Position numbers and translations under genes: made by a program. A stretch of 64,000 nucleotides of DNA from Ariolimax columbianus (Eukaryota > Mollusca > Gastropoda > Stylommatophora > Arionidae), in contig JAVGWX010000018.1 of the NCBI GenBank assembly GCA_036924085.1, positions 24,252,348-24,316,347 of the forward strand, in the 5' to 3' direction. Under the pieces are notes generated by a model. It saw only the letters and a list, made by a program, of their open reading frames with translations. It ran no database searches and was not told the origin of the DNA. Numbering within the stretch: position 1 is the first letter of the stretch; the number at the start of each line of letters is the position of its first letter. Shown here one piece after another: positions 9,815 to 18,759 of the stretch.

Positions 9815-11190
9815 AACCTAACATCAATGGTTATACCGTTACATAAGTCTGGAAACCTAAAGCTGTGCCAACATTACAGAACAATAAGCCTCATTAGCCA
9901 CCCTAGCAAGGTCATGCTTAGATTAATCCTCGACCGATTGAAACCTCAAGCAGAGAACATCAATGCCGAGGAGCAAGGAGGGTTCAAACAGGGAAGAAGC
10001 ACTACAGAACAGATATTTAATTTAAGGCTGCTAAGCGAGAAATATCTAGAACAGCAGCAACAGCTGTATCGTGTGTTTATTGATTTTAGGAAGGCGTTTG
10101 ATAGGGTATGGCATAAAGCGCTATGGGCAACCATGAAAATATATACAATCAACGGACATATTATAAAGGTCCTTGAACACCTGTATTACAAAGCGTCCAG
10201 AGCAGTTCTTGTGAATGGTAGGCGAGGAGATTGGTTTCGCACATCAGTTGGTGTGACACAGCGGTGTACACTCTCTCCAACTCTTTTCAATACATTCCTT
10301 GAGGGAATTATGAGTGAGGCACTTGGAGGTCACATTGGTACTCTCAAGATAGGGGGCCGAACGATTACCAACATTAGTTCTGCAGATGATATCGACGGGT
10401 TGGCGGGTTCAGAAGCAGAACTCCAGGAATGGGTCAGAAGGCTAGATGAAACAGCTCTTGACTATGGTATGGAGATAAACGCTGGAAAGAAAAAATTAAT
10501 GACCAACAACACCGAGGCTTCAACAGCAGCATAAAAGCTAACGGTCAGGAACTCGAAGTGGTTGACCGTTTTAAATATCTGGGGTCGATTGTCAGTGATG
10601 AAAGATCAAAATGTGAGGTGTTGGCCAGAATAGCACAGACAATAGCGACGCTTGCATGGCTCAACAAATTCTGGCAAAACAAACGGTTAGATCTATGCAA
10701 GAAAATCAGATTAATGCGTACACTGGTCCTGTCAATATTCGTCTTTGCTTGTGAGACATGGACAGTTACAGCTGACCTTCAGCGAAGGATATAGGCCCTG
10801 CAGATGATATGTTTCCGAAGACTTTTAAACGTCACGTACAAAGATCAAGTTACAAATAAGGAAATACGAGATAGAATTACAACAGCAATAGGGCCTTTTG
10901 AAGACCTCTTGTCATCTGTCAAAAGAAGGAAACTCGCTTGGTACGGTCACTTTTCGAGAATAATTGGTCTTGCAAATACGATCCTCCACGGAAAGGTGCA
11001 AGACAGACGACGAAGAGGCTGTCCCAAAAAGAGGTAGCAGGACAACCTAATAGAATGGACCAATCTCTGACCAGAAGAGATTCAGGCAGCGGCCGCTGAC
11101 AAAGAAGGGTGACGTGGTGTTGCGAGGATGTCTTCATGTGTGCCCCAACGACCTAATCGGTTACGGGATGGCCTGACCTGACCTGATATG
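9815..11190 (+). mobile_element. (CCTGA)n-tailed LINE, RT to 3' end, broken
   Basis: Largest copy of this family. The frame 9,827-10,534 encodes fingers and palm: CQHYRTISLISHPSKVM, EEQGGFKQGRSTTEQI, VFIDFRKAFDRVWH (motif A), CTLSPTLFN (motif B, with R-C instead of the usual Q-G-C) and SADDIDGLAGS (motif C, Phe replaced by Ser). The frame is then lost. RFKYLGSIVSDE, VLSIFVFACETWT and KRRKLAWYGHFSR follow in 10,558-11,037 with two stops. The 3' end is GGCCTGACCTGACCTGA. The 5' part, including the endonuclease, is missing. Typical of RTE-like or related endonuclease/RT elements; the clade is not settled by eye. Confidence 0.82.
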
Positions 11191-11194
11191 GAAA

Positions 11195-12102
11195 GTGTGG
11201 AACTTATGCTCTTGTTCGCCATAGTTTTCCACGTTTTGCTAACATATAGGAGCGTACTGAGGAAACGGGTATTGTAGACCATGCCTTGGTCTAGGCTGCA
11301 AGTTTTAAGATTTTCCCAGACACGTTGTAAGACCGGAAAATACGGCAGCAGTTTTGTCTATGCGATATCCTATTTCGGTGTCTAGTGAGAGCTTATCGTT
11401 GATGAGGGACCCCGGGGAAGTGAACTGGTCCACAGAGGCTAATCCGTAGTTGTTGATTTCTGCAGTGACATCTACATTTTGTACCAGCACATTTGTTTCA
11501 TTCAGGCCTGTTGGGAAGTCACTTTTTGGCACGCCTGGAAATAACGATCTATCAAGCTAAGGAGATTTTACTTTCTCTGAATGACAATTGCAGCATAATC
11601 AACAAATAATAAGTCCCTGGCAGTAACTTCTGTGATCTTGGTTTTACCATTTAGTATCTAAAGAATAAACATATAACCATCTGATCTAGTTTGAAGGTAA
11701 ATTATCCTTTTTTTCATTACCAAACGCGTAATTCCATAGTAGCGCAAAGACGATTCCGAATAATGCTGGGGCCAGAACGCAGACTTGTTTAACACCACTG
11801 TGAATACTGAATGGCTGTTATACATTAGCGTAAAATTGGACTGTTCCTTTCATATCCTCATGAAATGCACTATTAGCTGCAGCAGTGTGTTAAACATTTT
11901 GCCAAAAACACTGAGTAGTGACGTGTCTCTGTCTTTATTGTAGTTACTTCCATCATCTTTATATGTGTATGGTGTGACAATCTTTGAATCCCTTATGTTT
12001 TGAAGTACGATGGATTTTTTTCAACCCTAGCATAGCAGCACGTGCAGCGGTTTCAAGAGTGTGTCATTACAGGCTTTGATGAGGTCAGGTTGGATCCCGT
12101 CG
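11195..12102 (-). pseudogene. LINE reverse transcriptase, downstream half of an interrupted element
   Basis: Reading the minus strand from 12,102: DGIQPDLIKACNDTLLKPLH, HVLLC, then a decayed RT palm including VVLNKSAFWPQHY (motif B remnant), RDLLFVDYAAIVIQR (motif C, F-V-D-Y in place of F-A-D-D), DQFTSPGSLIND and LDTEIGYRIDKTAAVF. This is the well-known endonuclease/RT layout with F-x-Y-L-G-S-x-x-x-D ... T-E-I-x-x-R-I. Its upstream half lies at 17,702-17,800 in the same orientation; the 5.6-kb chimera separates them. Multiple stops. Confidence 0.75.
12092..12102. repeat. Target-site duplication, left copy
   Basis: GGATCCCGTCG, matched at 17,702-17,712 by GGATCCCATCG (10 of 11). It encodes part of the D-G-I codons of the interrupted LINE, so both copies align with the same position of the target. 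Confidence 0.75.
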
Positions 12103-12454
12103 TACCATCGACATTTGATAGGGCAGACATTTGAAAGATGCGTCGCTGGCACATGAGGCCATGCGATCAGCACAAAGTTATCCAGAGTCACCAGTGGGGA
12201 CGCCGCAAATCCGCGAGGGGAAACGACGATTGGTTTTGAACTAATAAAAGCGCTCTTTCCACGAGGGTCGGAGCTTGGTAAGCATGTTTTAGCTCTAGAA
12301 TTGCCAGAGTTATACAAGTAGGATCGTGTCATCTAAGGAACCTCAACTGATTTAATGAGCCATTCGCGGTTTCACCGTGAGACAGTGTGAACTTAGACAT
12401 GCATGGCTTAATATTTGAGACAAGCATATGACTACTGACAGGATCAACCAGATA
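12103..12454 (-). pseudogene. 18S rRNA 5' segment, inverted
   Basis: On the minus strand this reads from the 18S 5' terminus: CTGGTTGATCCTGTCAGTAG, then CATATGCTTGTCTCAA, AAGCCATGCATGTCTAAG and onward to CTATCAAATGTCGATGGTA. It covers roughly the first 350 nt of 18S, close to intact with scattered substitutions. It stops at the left target-site duplication. The 18S sequence resumes on the plus strand at 12,731, about a dozen nucleotides further along the gene. Not a functional rRNA gene. Confidence 0.9.
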
Positions 12455-12730
12455 TCTGTCTGAGACGTACGTACCGCACACACCGGTCGGCGGAGGACGG
12501 GTGTGTAAAAAGCCTCACTGGGACGGCCACAGGGACCGACTGACGGACGGACGGACGGTTGTTCCCCCCATCCCTCACTCCGTCGACCTAGGACCGCCTG
12601 ACAGGGGCCCGTACACACACCAGACGACCGACCGACCGACCGACCGGGCTCGCTCGGGGGAGGGATGGCAGCGCTCTGTGCAGAACGGATCCCAACGGCC
12701 CCGGCGATGAATTTCACTGGGACTGGAGAC
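12455..12730 (-). other. Presumptive 5' external transcribed spacer attached to 18S
   Basis: GC-rich sequence immediately 5' of the 18S start on the minus strand, with GACGGACGGACGG and CGACCGACCGACCGACCG runs, unlike the AT-rich surroundings. Its position directly upstream of the 18S terminus implies 5'ETS. That is an inference from position and composition, since ETS is not conserved enough to recognise. The long frames over it on both strands are GC-driven artefacts. Confidence 0.6.
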
Positions 12731-13546
12731 ATGTTCGTAACGGGTAACGGGGATTCAGGGTTCGATTCCGGAGAGGGAGCATGAGAAACGGCTACCACAT
12801 CCAAGGAAGGCAGCAGGCGCGCAACTTACCCACTCCCGGCACGGGGAGGTAGTGACGAAAAATAACAATATGGCATCCTTTCGAGGCCCCGTAATTGGAA
12901 TGAGTACACTTTAAACCCTTTAACGAGGATTTATTGGAGGGCAAGTCTGGTGCCAGCAGCCGCGGTAATTCCAGCTCCAATAGCGTATATTAAAGTTGTT
13001 GCAGTTAAAAAGCTCGTAGTTGGATCTCAGGCGCAGGCGGGCGGTCCGGCTCGCGCCGGTTCACTGCCCGTTGTCTCCTGCCCTACCGTCTACCGGCTCT
13101 CTCCCACGGGTGCTCTTCGCTGAGCGTCCTGGGTGGCCGGCGCGTTTACTTTGAAAAAATTAGAGTGTTCAAAGCAGGCCTCGGCTGCCTGCATAATGGT
13201 GCATGGAATAATGGAATAGGACCTTGGTTCTATTTTTGTTGGTTTTCGGAACTGGAGGTAATGATTAACAGGGACAAACGGGAGCATTCGTATTGCGGCG
13301 TTAGAGGGGAAATTCTTGGATCGCCGCCAGACGAGCTACTGCGAAAGAATTTGTCAAGAATGTTTTCATTAATCAAGAACGAAAGTCAGAGGCGCGAAGA
13401 CGATCAGATACCGTCGTAGTTCTGACCATAAACGATGCCGACCAGCGATCCGTAGGAGTTGCTTCGATGACTCTGCGGGCAGCTTCCGGGAAACCAAAGT
13501 GTTTGGGTTCCGGGGGAAGTATGGTTGTAAAGCTGAAACTTAAAGA

Positions 13547-13580
<34 letters not shown>

Positions 13581-13612
13581 GCGGCCTAATTTGACTTAAC
13601 ACGGCCAACACT
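12731..13612 (+). pseudogene. 18S rRNA central segment
   Basis: Starts at CATGTTCGTAACGGGTAACG and runs through GGCTACCACATCCAAGGAAG, GCCAGCAGCCGCGGTAATTC, the variable V4 region, GCGGCGTTAGAGGGGAAATT and TTAAAGAAATTGACGGAAGG to TTTGACTTAACACGG. That is about nt 365-1,190 of a typical animal 18S. Point differences from conserved sites (for example AAAGAAATTGACGG for AAAGGAATTGACGG) mark it as a pseudogene. It is in opposite orientation to the 18S 5' segment. Confidence 0.92.
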
Positions 13613-14010
13613 GAAATGACTGACATGCCGAGACCACTTTCGTTGGGTCTAATATGGAACGGGTGTTGGATTTAGACCCTCGGAAAACTGGGGTAATGCT
13701 CTCTGTGGCTCGGTTGGTCTGCATTCAGTGTTTAACAAAGAAATTGACGGAAGGGCACTAATGAGATGAGCCTGCGGCTTAAATTGACTTAACACGCCAA
13801 TACTGTAGAACGACTGTCAAATAGAGAGCACTTTCGTTGGGTCTAATAGTGAACATGTGCTGGTATAGGACCCACGGAAGACAGGTCAGTTTCTTAACCT
13901 CACAAGGAAAGAACGTCTGCTATGGTAATCTGGTCTTAACCCTGCGGAAATCGCAGGTTTCAGAAACTTGGCCATTGACAAACAAAAAGCCCTCTATTGA
14001 TACGTCTGGT
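13540..14010 (+). repeat. Tandem mosaic of 18S and 28S pieces
   Basis: A unit of about 198 bp is repeated: 18S AAAGAAATTGACGGAAGGGC ... TTGACTTAACACG at 13,540 and again at 13,738, each followed by a spacer of about 30 bp and then a 28S 3'-domain piece beginning CACTTTCGTTGGGTCTAATA (13,648 and 13,831). A third, longer 28S piece starts near 14,010. The units differ at many positions, so they did not arise from a recent slippage error. Confidence 0.8.
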
Positions 14011-14475
14011 CAAATAGTGAACGGGTGCTGGAAAAAGACCCTCGGAAGACAGGCCAGTTTTACCCTACTAATGACAGGGCGTTGCTACGGTAATCCTGCT
14101 CAACTCGAGAGGAGCCGCAGACATCTGATTCACGTACTAGGCTGATAAGCCAACGGCGCGAGGCTACCATGTGAGGGATTACGGCTGAACGCCTCTAAGC
14201 CAGAATCCCGCCCAAAATCACAGCACGATTGCAATGGGAGGCTTCGACAGGGTGGGGATCTGGGGCTCACGCTTCAGCCCCGCCCGGTCGAGCCGCAGAA
14301 AGAGGTCTCTGCCGCCCACCGATCAAAGCGGGCGGGAAGCTGCTCCATATTCACCCCATGCGGCGATGAGGTGCGAAACAAAAAACAAAAGACTTAGTTC
14401 TGGGTCGGGGTGTCGTAAACAGTAGAGCAGCCACCTCACTGTGAACTGTCGAGACTCAGCCGCTGACCATGAGAT
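14010..14475 (+). pseudogene. 28S rRNA 3' terminal segment
   Basis: Contains the conserved 3' domain in order: AATAGTGAACGGGTGCTGG, CAGTTTTACCCTACTAATGA, GTTGCTACGGTAATCCTGCT, CTGAACGCCTCTAAGCCAGA, AATCCCGCC and near the end CTGGGTCGGGGTGTCGTAAA with GAGACTCAGCC. This reaches about the mature 28S 3' end. Numerous substitutions. The LINE begins directly after it on the same strand. Confidence 0.88.
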
Positions 14476-14614
14476 ATGCCCACACACCAGCGAACAACAT
14501 CTCCGTGACATTACCAGGCTTGTCCCCTGGTTAAATGCACTCCTGCTTCTATCTCCTCCTCTATCTGCTATCAGCCATACCAATGGACGCAGAAGAGATG
14601 CAGGCTAGCGGACA

Positions 14615-15430
14615 TTGCACATCTGCCCTACTGTGTCAACCTCCCAGGTGGCGGGGAATGCTAAGCTTTCCCTAACACATCACTTGCATGAAGGTAAGAT
14701 TGACGTGGCATGTATCCAAGAAACGCACCTCAACAGCAACCATACATTCTCAATCAGAGGATACCAGGCCTTCCGCCTGGATAGAGAGGGTCACAAAGGA
14801 GGGGTTATGATACTGACCCGAAACTGCATACCGAGTAGCGCGGTATTTGTCAATCACACCGGACAAGCAGAAATTGTAGGAGTAGACATAATGGCTCAAG
14901 AGACGAAGATCCGCATCTTCAACCTGTACGGACCACCAAATAAAGACCTATCGCTCTCGAGTATGGAAGTCAAGGACTCCAACTGCATAGTAGTTGGAGA
15001 CTTCAACAGCCACTCGGAGCCTTGGGGATACTCGGACACAGACAGCAGAGGTGACGAAGTGGAAGATTGGGAGATAGACACGAATCTCCATCTAATCAAT
15101 ATGCCGGAGGATAGCCCTAGCTTCTATTCTAGAACATGGCATACCACCTCGACTCCAGATTTGGCCTTCTCCACAATGGAAATTCACCATAAAATAGACT
15201 GCCAGGTGCTAAACCAATTGGAAGGTAGCGACCACAGGCCAATTTGGCTAGAAATTGATATGGAAGTAGGCCCACAGGAAACAAAACTGCCCCCACGTTG
15301 GAATTACAAACGAGCTGACTGGGACAGATTCGCAAGCCTGACAGATGGGCTGTGTGAAACCATCAACACGGAACAACAAAATGTCCATGGTGGAAAGCCT
15401 AAGCAAAGCAATAATGCAAGCTGCCACTGA
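14615..15430 (+). pseudogene. LINE apurinic-type endonuclease domain
   Basis: AP-endonuclease-like fold of a LINE ORF2. Visible motifs are VACIQETHL (catalytic Glu), GGVMILTRN, IRIFNLYGPPN, CIVVGDFNSHSEPWG (Asp/Asn), TPDLAF and GSDHRPIWLEI (Asp-His). This domain nicks the genomic target. The first strand, normally L-Q-x-N-x-x-G-L, is corrupted upstream of HHLHEGKID. After GSDHRPI the frame shifts into 15,345-15,695, so the protein is not continuous. Confidence 0.88.
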
Positions 15431-15695
15431 AACCATCCCAAGAGGGGCAAGGAAATATTATACGCCCTATTGGAATGATGACTTGCAAAAAGCGGAAGAC
15501 GCAGTCACAAATGCTAGGAACATGGCAGAGCGAGAACAATCTATGGAGGCAAACATCGCTCTCAAAGCCGCCACGGCGAAATACAAATACACGCTAAACC
15601 AAACAGCAAGAAAAAGCTGGAAAAACAAAAACGGAAATCCTCAACCTAGACAAAGAAGGGAACAAACTATGGAAGTTAGTCAGATCCATGAATGA
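15345..15695 (+). pseudogene. LINE ORF2 linker between endonuclease and RT
   Basis: Lysine/alanine-rich linker: AIMQAATETIPRGARK, YYTPYWNDDLQKAEDAV and SWKNKNG. The P-Y-W-N-x-x-L pattern is typical of the connection between endonuclease and RT in these LINEs. It overlaps the endonuclease frame and the next frame at its ends, which shows +1/-1 frameshifts rather than separate genes. Confidence 0.7.
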
Positions 15696-17073
15696 CGAAA
15701 CCTCGTCAAACAAACAAATTACCAACAAGCAGGGCGAAAACTTGCTCACTGGAAAAAAAGCCGCAAACGCCTTTGTTGAAAACTATGCCAAAGCGAACCA
15801 CATAGATGTCCCTGCAGATAGGCATACGGACATTAACGAAGAGCAAAATGGGCACGACAACATCAATATGGCACCAGAAGAGCATATGATGGCAAAACTA
15901 ACAATGAACGAAATGGAAGAGGCCATGAGAACATTAAAGAAAAGGAAATCTCCCGGAAAAGACGGGATAACAAACGAAATGCTGATGGGGCTGGGCCAAA
16001 CAGCAAAAATGAAACTGCTATCAGTCCTGAACCAAAGCTGGAAAAGGGGTATTGTACCCCAGGTATGGAAAGACGCAGTACTTGTACCAGTACCAAAGAA
16101 AGGAAAAGACAAAACAGATCCAAATGGATACATGCCTATCAGCCTACTGAGCTGTGTCGGCAAACTGATGGAACGTATGATAAACACCAGACTGATGTGG
16201 CATCTGGAAGAAAAACGGATACTAATTCCACAGCAAGCATGCTTTAGACAGCACAGATCCACTGAGGATCATGTCATCCTCATAGCCCAGGAAATAGAAG
16301 ATGCCTACTAGTAACAGAAACACACAGTAGCGGTTTGGGTGAACCTGGAAAAGGCATTTGACAAAGTCTGAAAAGATGGACTTAGAGTCCAGCTAAGAAG
16401 AAGTGATGTTTGTGGGAAATTGTACAAGTAGATCAACCACTACCTCAAAAACAGAACGGCCAGAGTCCAAGTACAAGGACAGATGAGCAAAAAGGTTACA
16501 CTCGAGCAGGGAGTACCGCAAGGCGGAGTACTGTCACCCACACTCTTCCTGGTGTATATAAATGACATTATAGAGAATATACCAAGAAGGGTTCATAGCT
16601 CAATGTTTGCAGACGATCTGGCTATGTGGACCTCTGAAAAGAATCTCACCGTAGCAAGAAATCGGATGCAGCAGGCCCTAACATCGCTGGAAGAGTGGGC
16701 GAACTCATGGCTGGTCAAAATAAACGAGAAAAAAACCACATGCACAATATTCTCGCTATCAATCAAACCCCAAAACACCAAATTAAGTCTAAACGGAAAA
16801 TACCTTCAGCCAAATGACAACCCAAACTATCTGGGAGTCACATTTGATCGGCGCATGACATGGAAAAGTCAGATCGAGAGAAACCGAATGAGAGCCAGAG
16901 AAAGAATGGCAATCATGAGGAAACGTGCTGGCACAAGCTGGGGAGCAGACAAAAGCATACTAAAGAAACTGTACACTGGAAGAGTGAGACCAGTTCTCGA
17001 GTATGGCATTGCGGCATGGACAACAGCAGCAAAGGCGAAATGGGTACAGGTAAGAGTAATGAAAGCCACATAG
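15688..17073 (+). pseudogene. LINE reverse transcriptase domain
   Basis: RT signature blocks in order: RTLKKRKSPGKDGITNEML, GIVPQVWKDAVLVPVPKKGK, YMPISLLSCVGKLMERMI, ACFRQHRSTEDHVI; then, across two stops at 16,310-16,480, VNLEKAFDKV (motif A), QGVPQGGVLSPTLF (motif B), SSMFADDLAMW (motif C, intact F-A-D-D), and NPNYLGVTFDRRMTW with RPVLEYGIAAW. All catalytic aspartates are readable, but three in-frame stops between 16,311 and 16,482 kill the gene. Confidence 0.88.
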
Positions 17074-17651
17074 TCCTGCTTACAGACGCTCTGGCCGTAG
17101 TCACAGCACTTAAAAGCCAGAAAAATACTGAACTTAATGATTTAAGAGCAGTACTCTGTCAACTATGCCAGCAGGCCGCACCAAAAAGGGTAGTGGTGCA
17201 GTGGGTTCCATCTCACTGCTACATCCAAGGCAACGAGGAGGCAGACAGACTGGCAAAAGAAGGTGCAAAACTACCCCAACCAGATACTAACATGACATAC
17301 GAAGAGTCAAAACGGCTTATTAGAGCTAGATACATGACCAAATGGGAAACCGAACATACTGGCTACACCAAAAACGATGCCTATTACTAGTTGAACAGAA
17401 GAGAGCAGGTCGTGGTTTTTAGACTTCGCACTGGCCACATCAGACTGAGGTACCACCTATTCAACAAATTGAAGATAGGTGGCACCGACGAATGCTCGTG
17501 TGGTACCGGGAAAATGACCGCTGAGCATTTGCTGCAAAACTGCCCGACATACGAGGATCAGAGAGAGCAGATGTGGCCATCACCAGTGGCAACACTAGAC
17601 AAGCTATATTTCAGTGTCGACAGCCTCAGGATGACGGCTGCTTTTTTCTAA
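17060..17651 (+). pseudogene. LINE RNase H (C-terminal half) and terminal CxxC region
   Basis: Reads LLTDALAVVTALKS (third RNase H Asp region), WVPSHC and GNEEADRLAKEGA (final His and Asp). After an internal TAG at 17,388 it continues LNRREQVVVFRLRTGH, CSCGTGKMTAEHLLQNC and a terminal hydrophobic stretch. The first half of RNase H, with the D-G-S and Glu residues, is missing: RT sequence passes straight into this point. Confidence 0.82.
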
Positions 17652-17680
17652 AAAATAATGGTTACTGTCTGACTGCGTAC

Positions 17681-17701
17681 GAAGAAGAAGAAGAAGAAGA
17701 A
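17681..17701 (+). repeat. (GAA)n 3' tail of the jockey/I-like LINE
   Basis: Seven GAA triplets following GCGTAC. The same GTACG-(A)GAA tail ends the four truncated relatives, as is usual for LINEs that terminate in short tandem repeats instead of poly(A). Confidence 0.85.
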
Positions 17702-17712
17702 GGATCCCATCG
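17702..17712. repeat. Target-site duplication, right copy
   Basis: GGATCCCATCG directly after the (GAA)n tail, matching 12,092-12,102 at 10 of 11 positions. Confidence 0.75.
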
Positions 17713-17800
17713 CTGTGTATTCTTCTGCCCAGGGCCAAGTTGCCAATGGCTTTTTTGACATCTTCTAAAAATGGCTCGACGTCTAGCTCCTCCATTCTAT
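17702..17800 (-). pseudogene. LINE RT, upstream half of the interrupted element
   Basis: Minus strand reads MEELDVEPFLEDVKKAIGNL then RRIHSDGI, the block before RT motif 0 (E-P-x-x-E-E-x-x-x-A-I-x-x-L-x-x-x-x-x-x-x-D-G-I). The codons D-G-I continue at 12,102 with QPDLIKAC. Sequence further 5' (17,800-18,070) may belong to the same element, but I cannot align it. Confidence 0.7.
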
Positions 17801-18759
17801 GATAACCTTGAAAAGCATCAAATGCTGTTACAGATACAGTACTTCCGAAGGAGTAGATATCACAGAGTGCGCAACCTATCGCTTTATCTCCCTTCCTTGT
17901 ACAGTTATTTTTTCGTCAAAGATGGATTTAAGGGTGCTTTTGCAAGTGCAAAGAAAAATAGTTTAATTCCACAAAAATTGTTTTTTTCTTTAGTTTTTGC
18001 CGGAGCCTGGATGTTTTCACTGAGCTGGAGCAAGTACTCATTTGCTCAGATGCGAGATACCTGTTAAAGTTGGCACCTAGTGGACTAAACATTTGCAGAG
18101 TTGCGCCGTTTGCAAGGCGCTTGTATTAATTCAAGATCAGTGCGCTTTGTCTCGTGACGGGTGTCATATTTATTTTTGCTTCGAACCAGTGATTTGATTT
18201 AGCAGTCTCTCTACCTGGAGTAACAAATTCAGTACCAAGGATGTTTTTTTCCAAAGTTTGCATGTTTATGTTGTTGAATTTTGAGAGTTTCCGTTAAAGT
18301 AATTGATTAGTGCAGGATCTGACATTTTACTCGTGTCTATGTGTGGTTTACCTTTGTGTCTAATGTGATAGAACTTTCTTGATTGCCATTACATTTGACA
18401 TCGAACCAGTTCATGGTCTGTGTCACAGTTTGCTCTTTGATATTAACATGTGAGGATCAGATTTGAGAAGAGACCTCAAAAAATTCAGATCAAGCTGATG
18501 CCTGGGCGTGGATCGTGGTTGCATTCATAATACCTTTTGTTGGTGTTGGTCTGAAAATAGGACTTGGTCACACAAAGTCCACGGTAGACACAGAGCTTAA
18601 AAAGCCGTTGATCATTTTCATAAATTTTGCCTGCTCCAAAGTTACCAAAACAAGACGAAGTACGAATCGTGATAAGCGCCCAGTCTAGCAGTGACGTAGA
18701 GGAGTAGAACAAGATGTTCCTGACCTGGTATGCTTCTAATGACTGATATCTTGATCTTA
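17801..18759. other. No confident feature
   Basis: AT-rich. It may contain decayed upstream sequence of the interrupted LINE (minus strand), but no motif stands out. The frames present are short. Confidence 0.45.

Larger units (their letters stand above)
14476..17701 (+). mobile_element. jockey/I-like non-LTR retrotransposon with (GAA)n tail, broken
   Basis: Domain order is endonuclease, reverse transcriptase, partial RNase H and a zinc-knuckle-like C-terminus, then a (GAA)n tail at 17,681-17,701. ORF1 (gag-like) is absent: only about 140 bp separate the 28S end from the endonuclease. At least three frameshifts or stops interrupt ORF2, and the N-terminal half of RNase H is deleted near 17,060. 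Four 5'-truncated relatives share the same 3' end (29,562; 34,452; 49,676; 62,487). LINEs with RNase H of this kind belong to the I/jockey superfamily; the exact clade is not resolved by eye. Confidence 0.85.

Noticed and set aside
12352..12804. A 150-codon minus-strand frame
   Set aside because: It lies over 5'ETS and 18S sequence and is open because of high GC, not because it is coding.
12103..14475. A functional rRNA gene cluster
   Set aside because: 18S is split and inverted, ITS and 5.8S are absent, most of 28S is missing and conserved positions are mutated.
15783..16262. A 159-codon minus-strand frame
   Set aside because: Antisense shadow of the RT domain of the jockey/I-like LINE.
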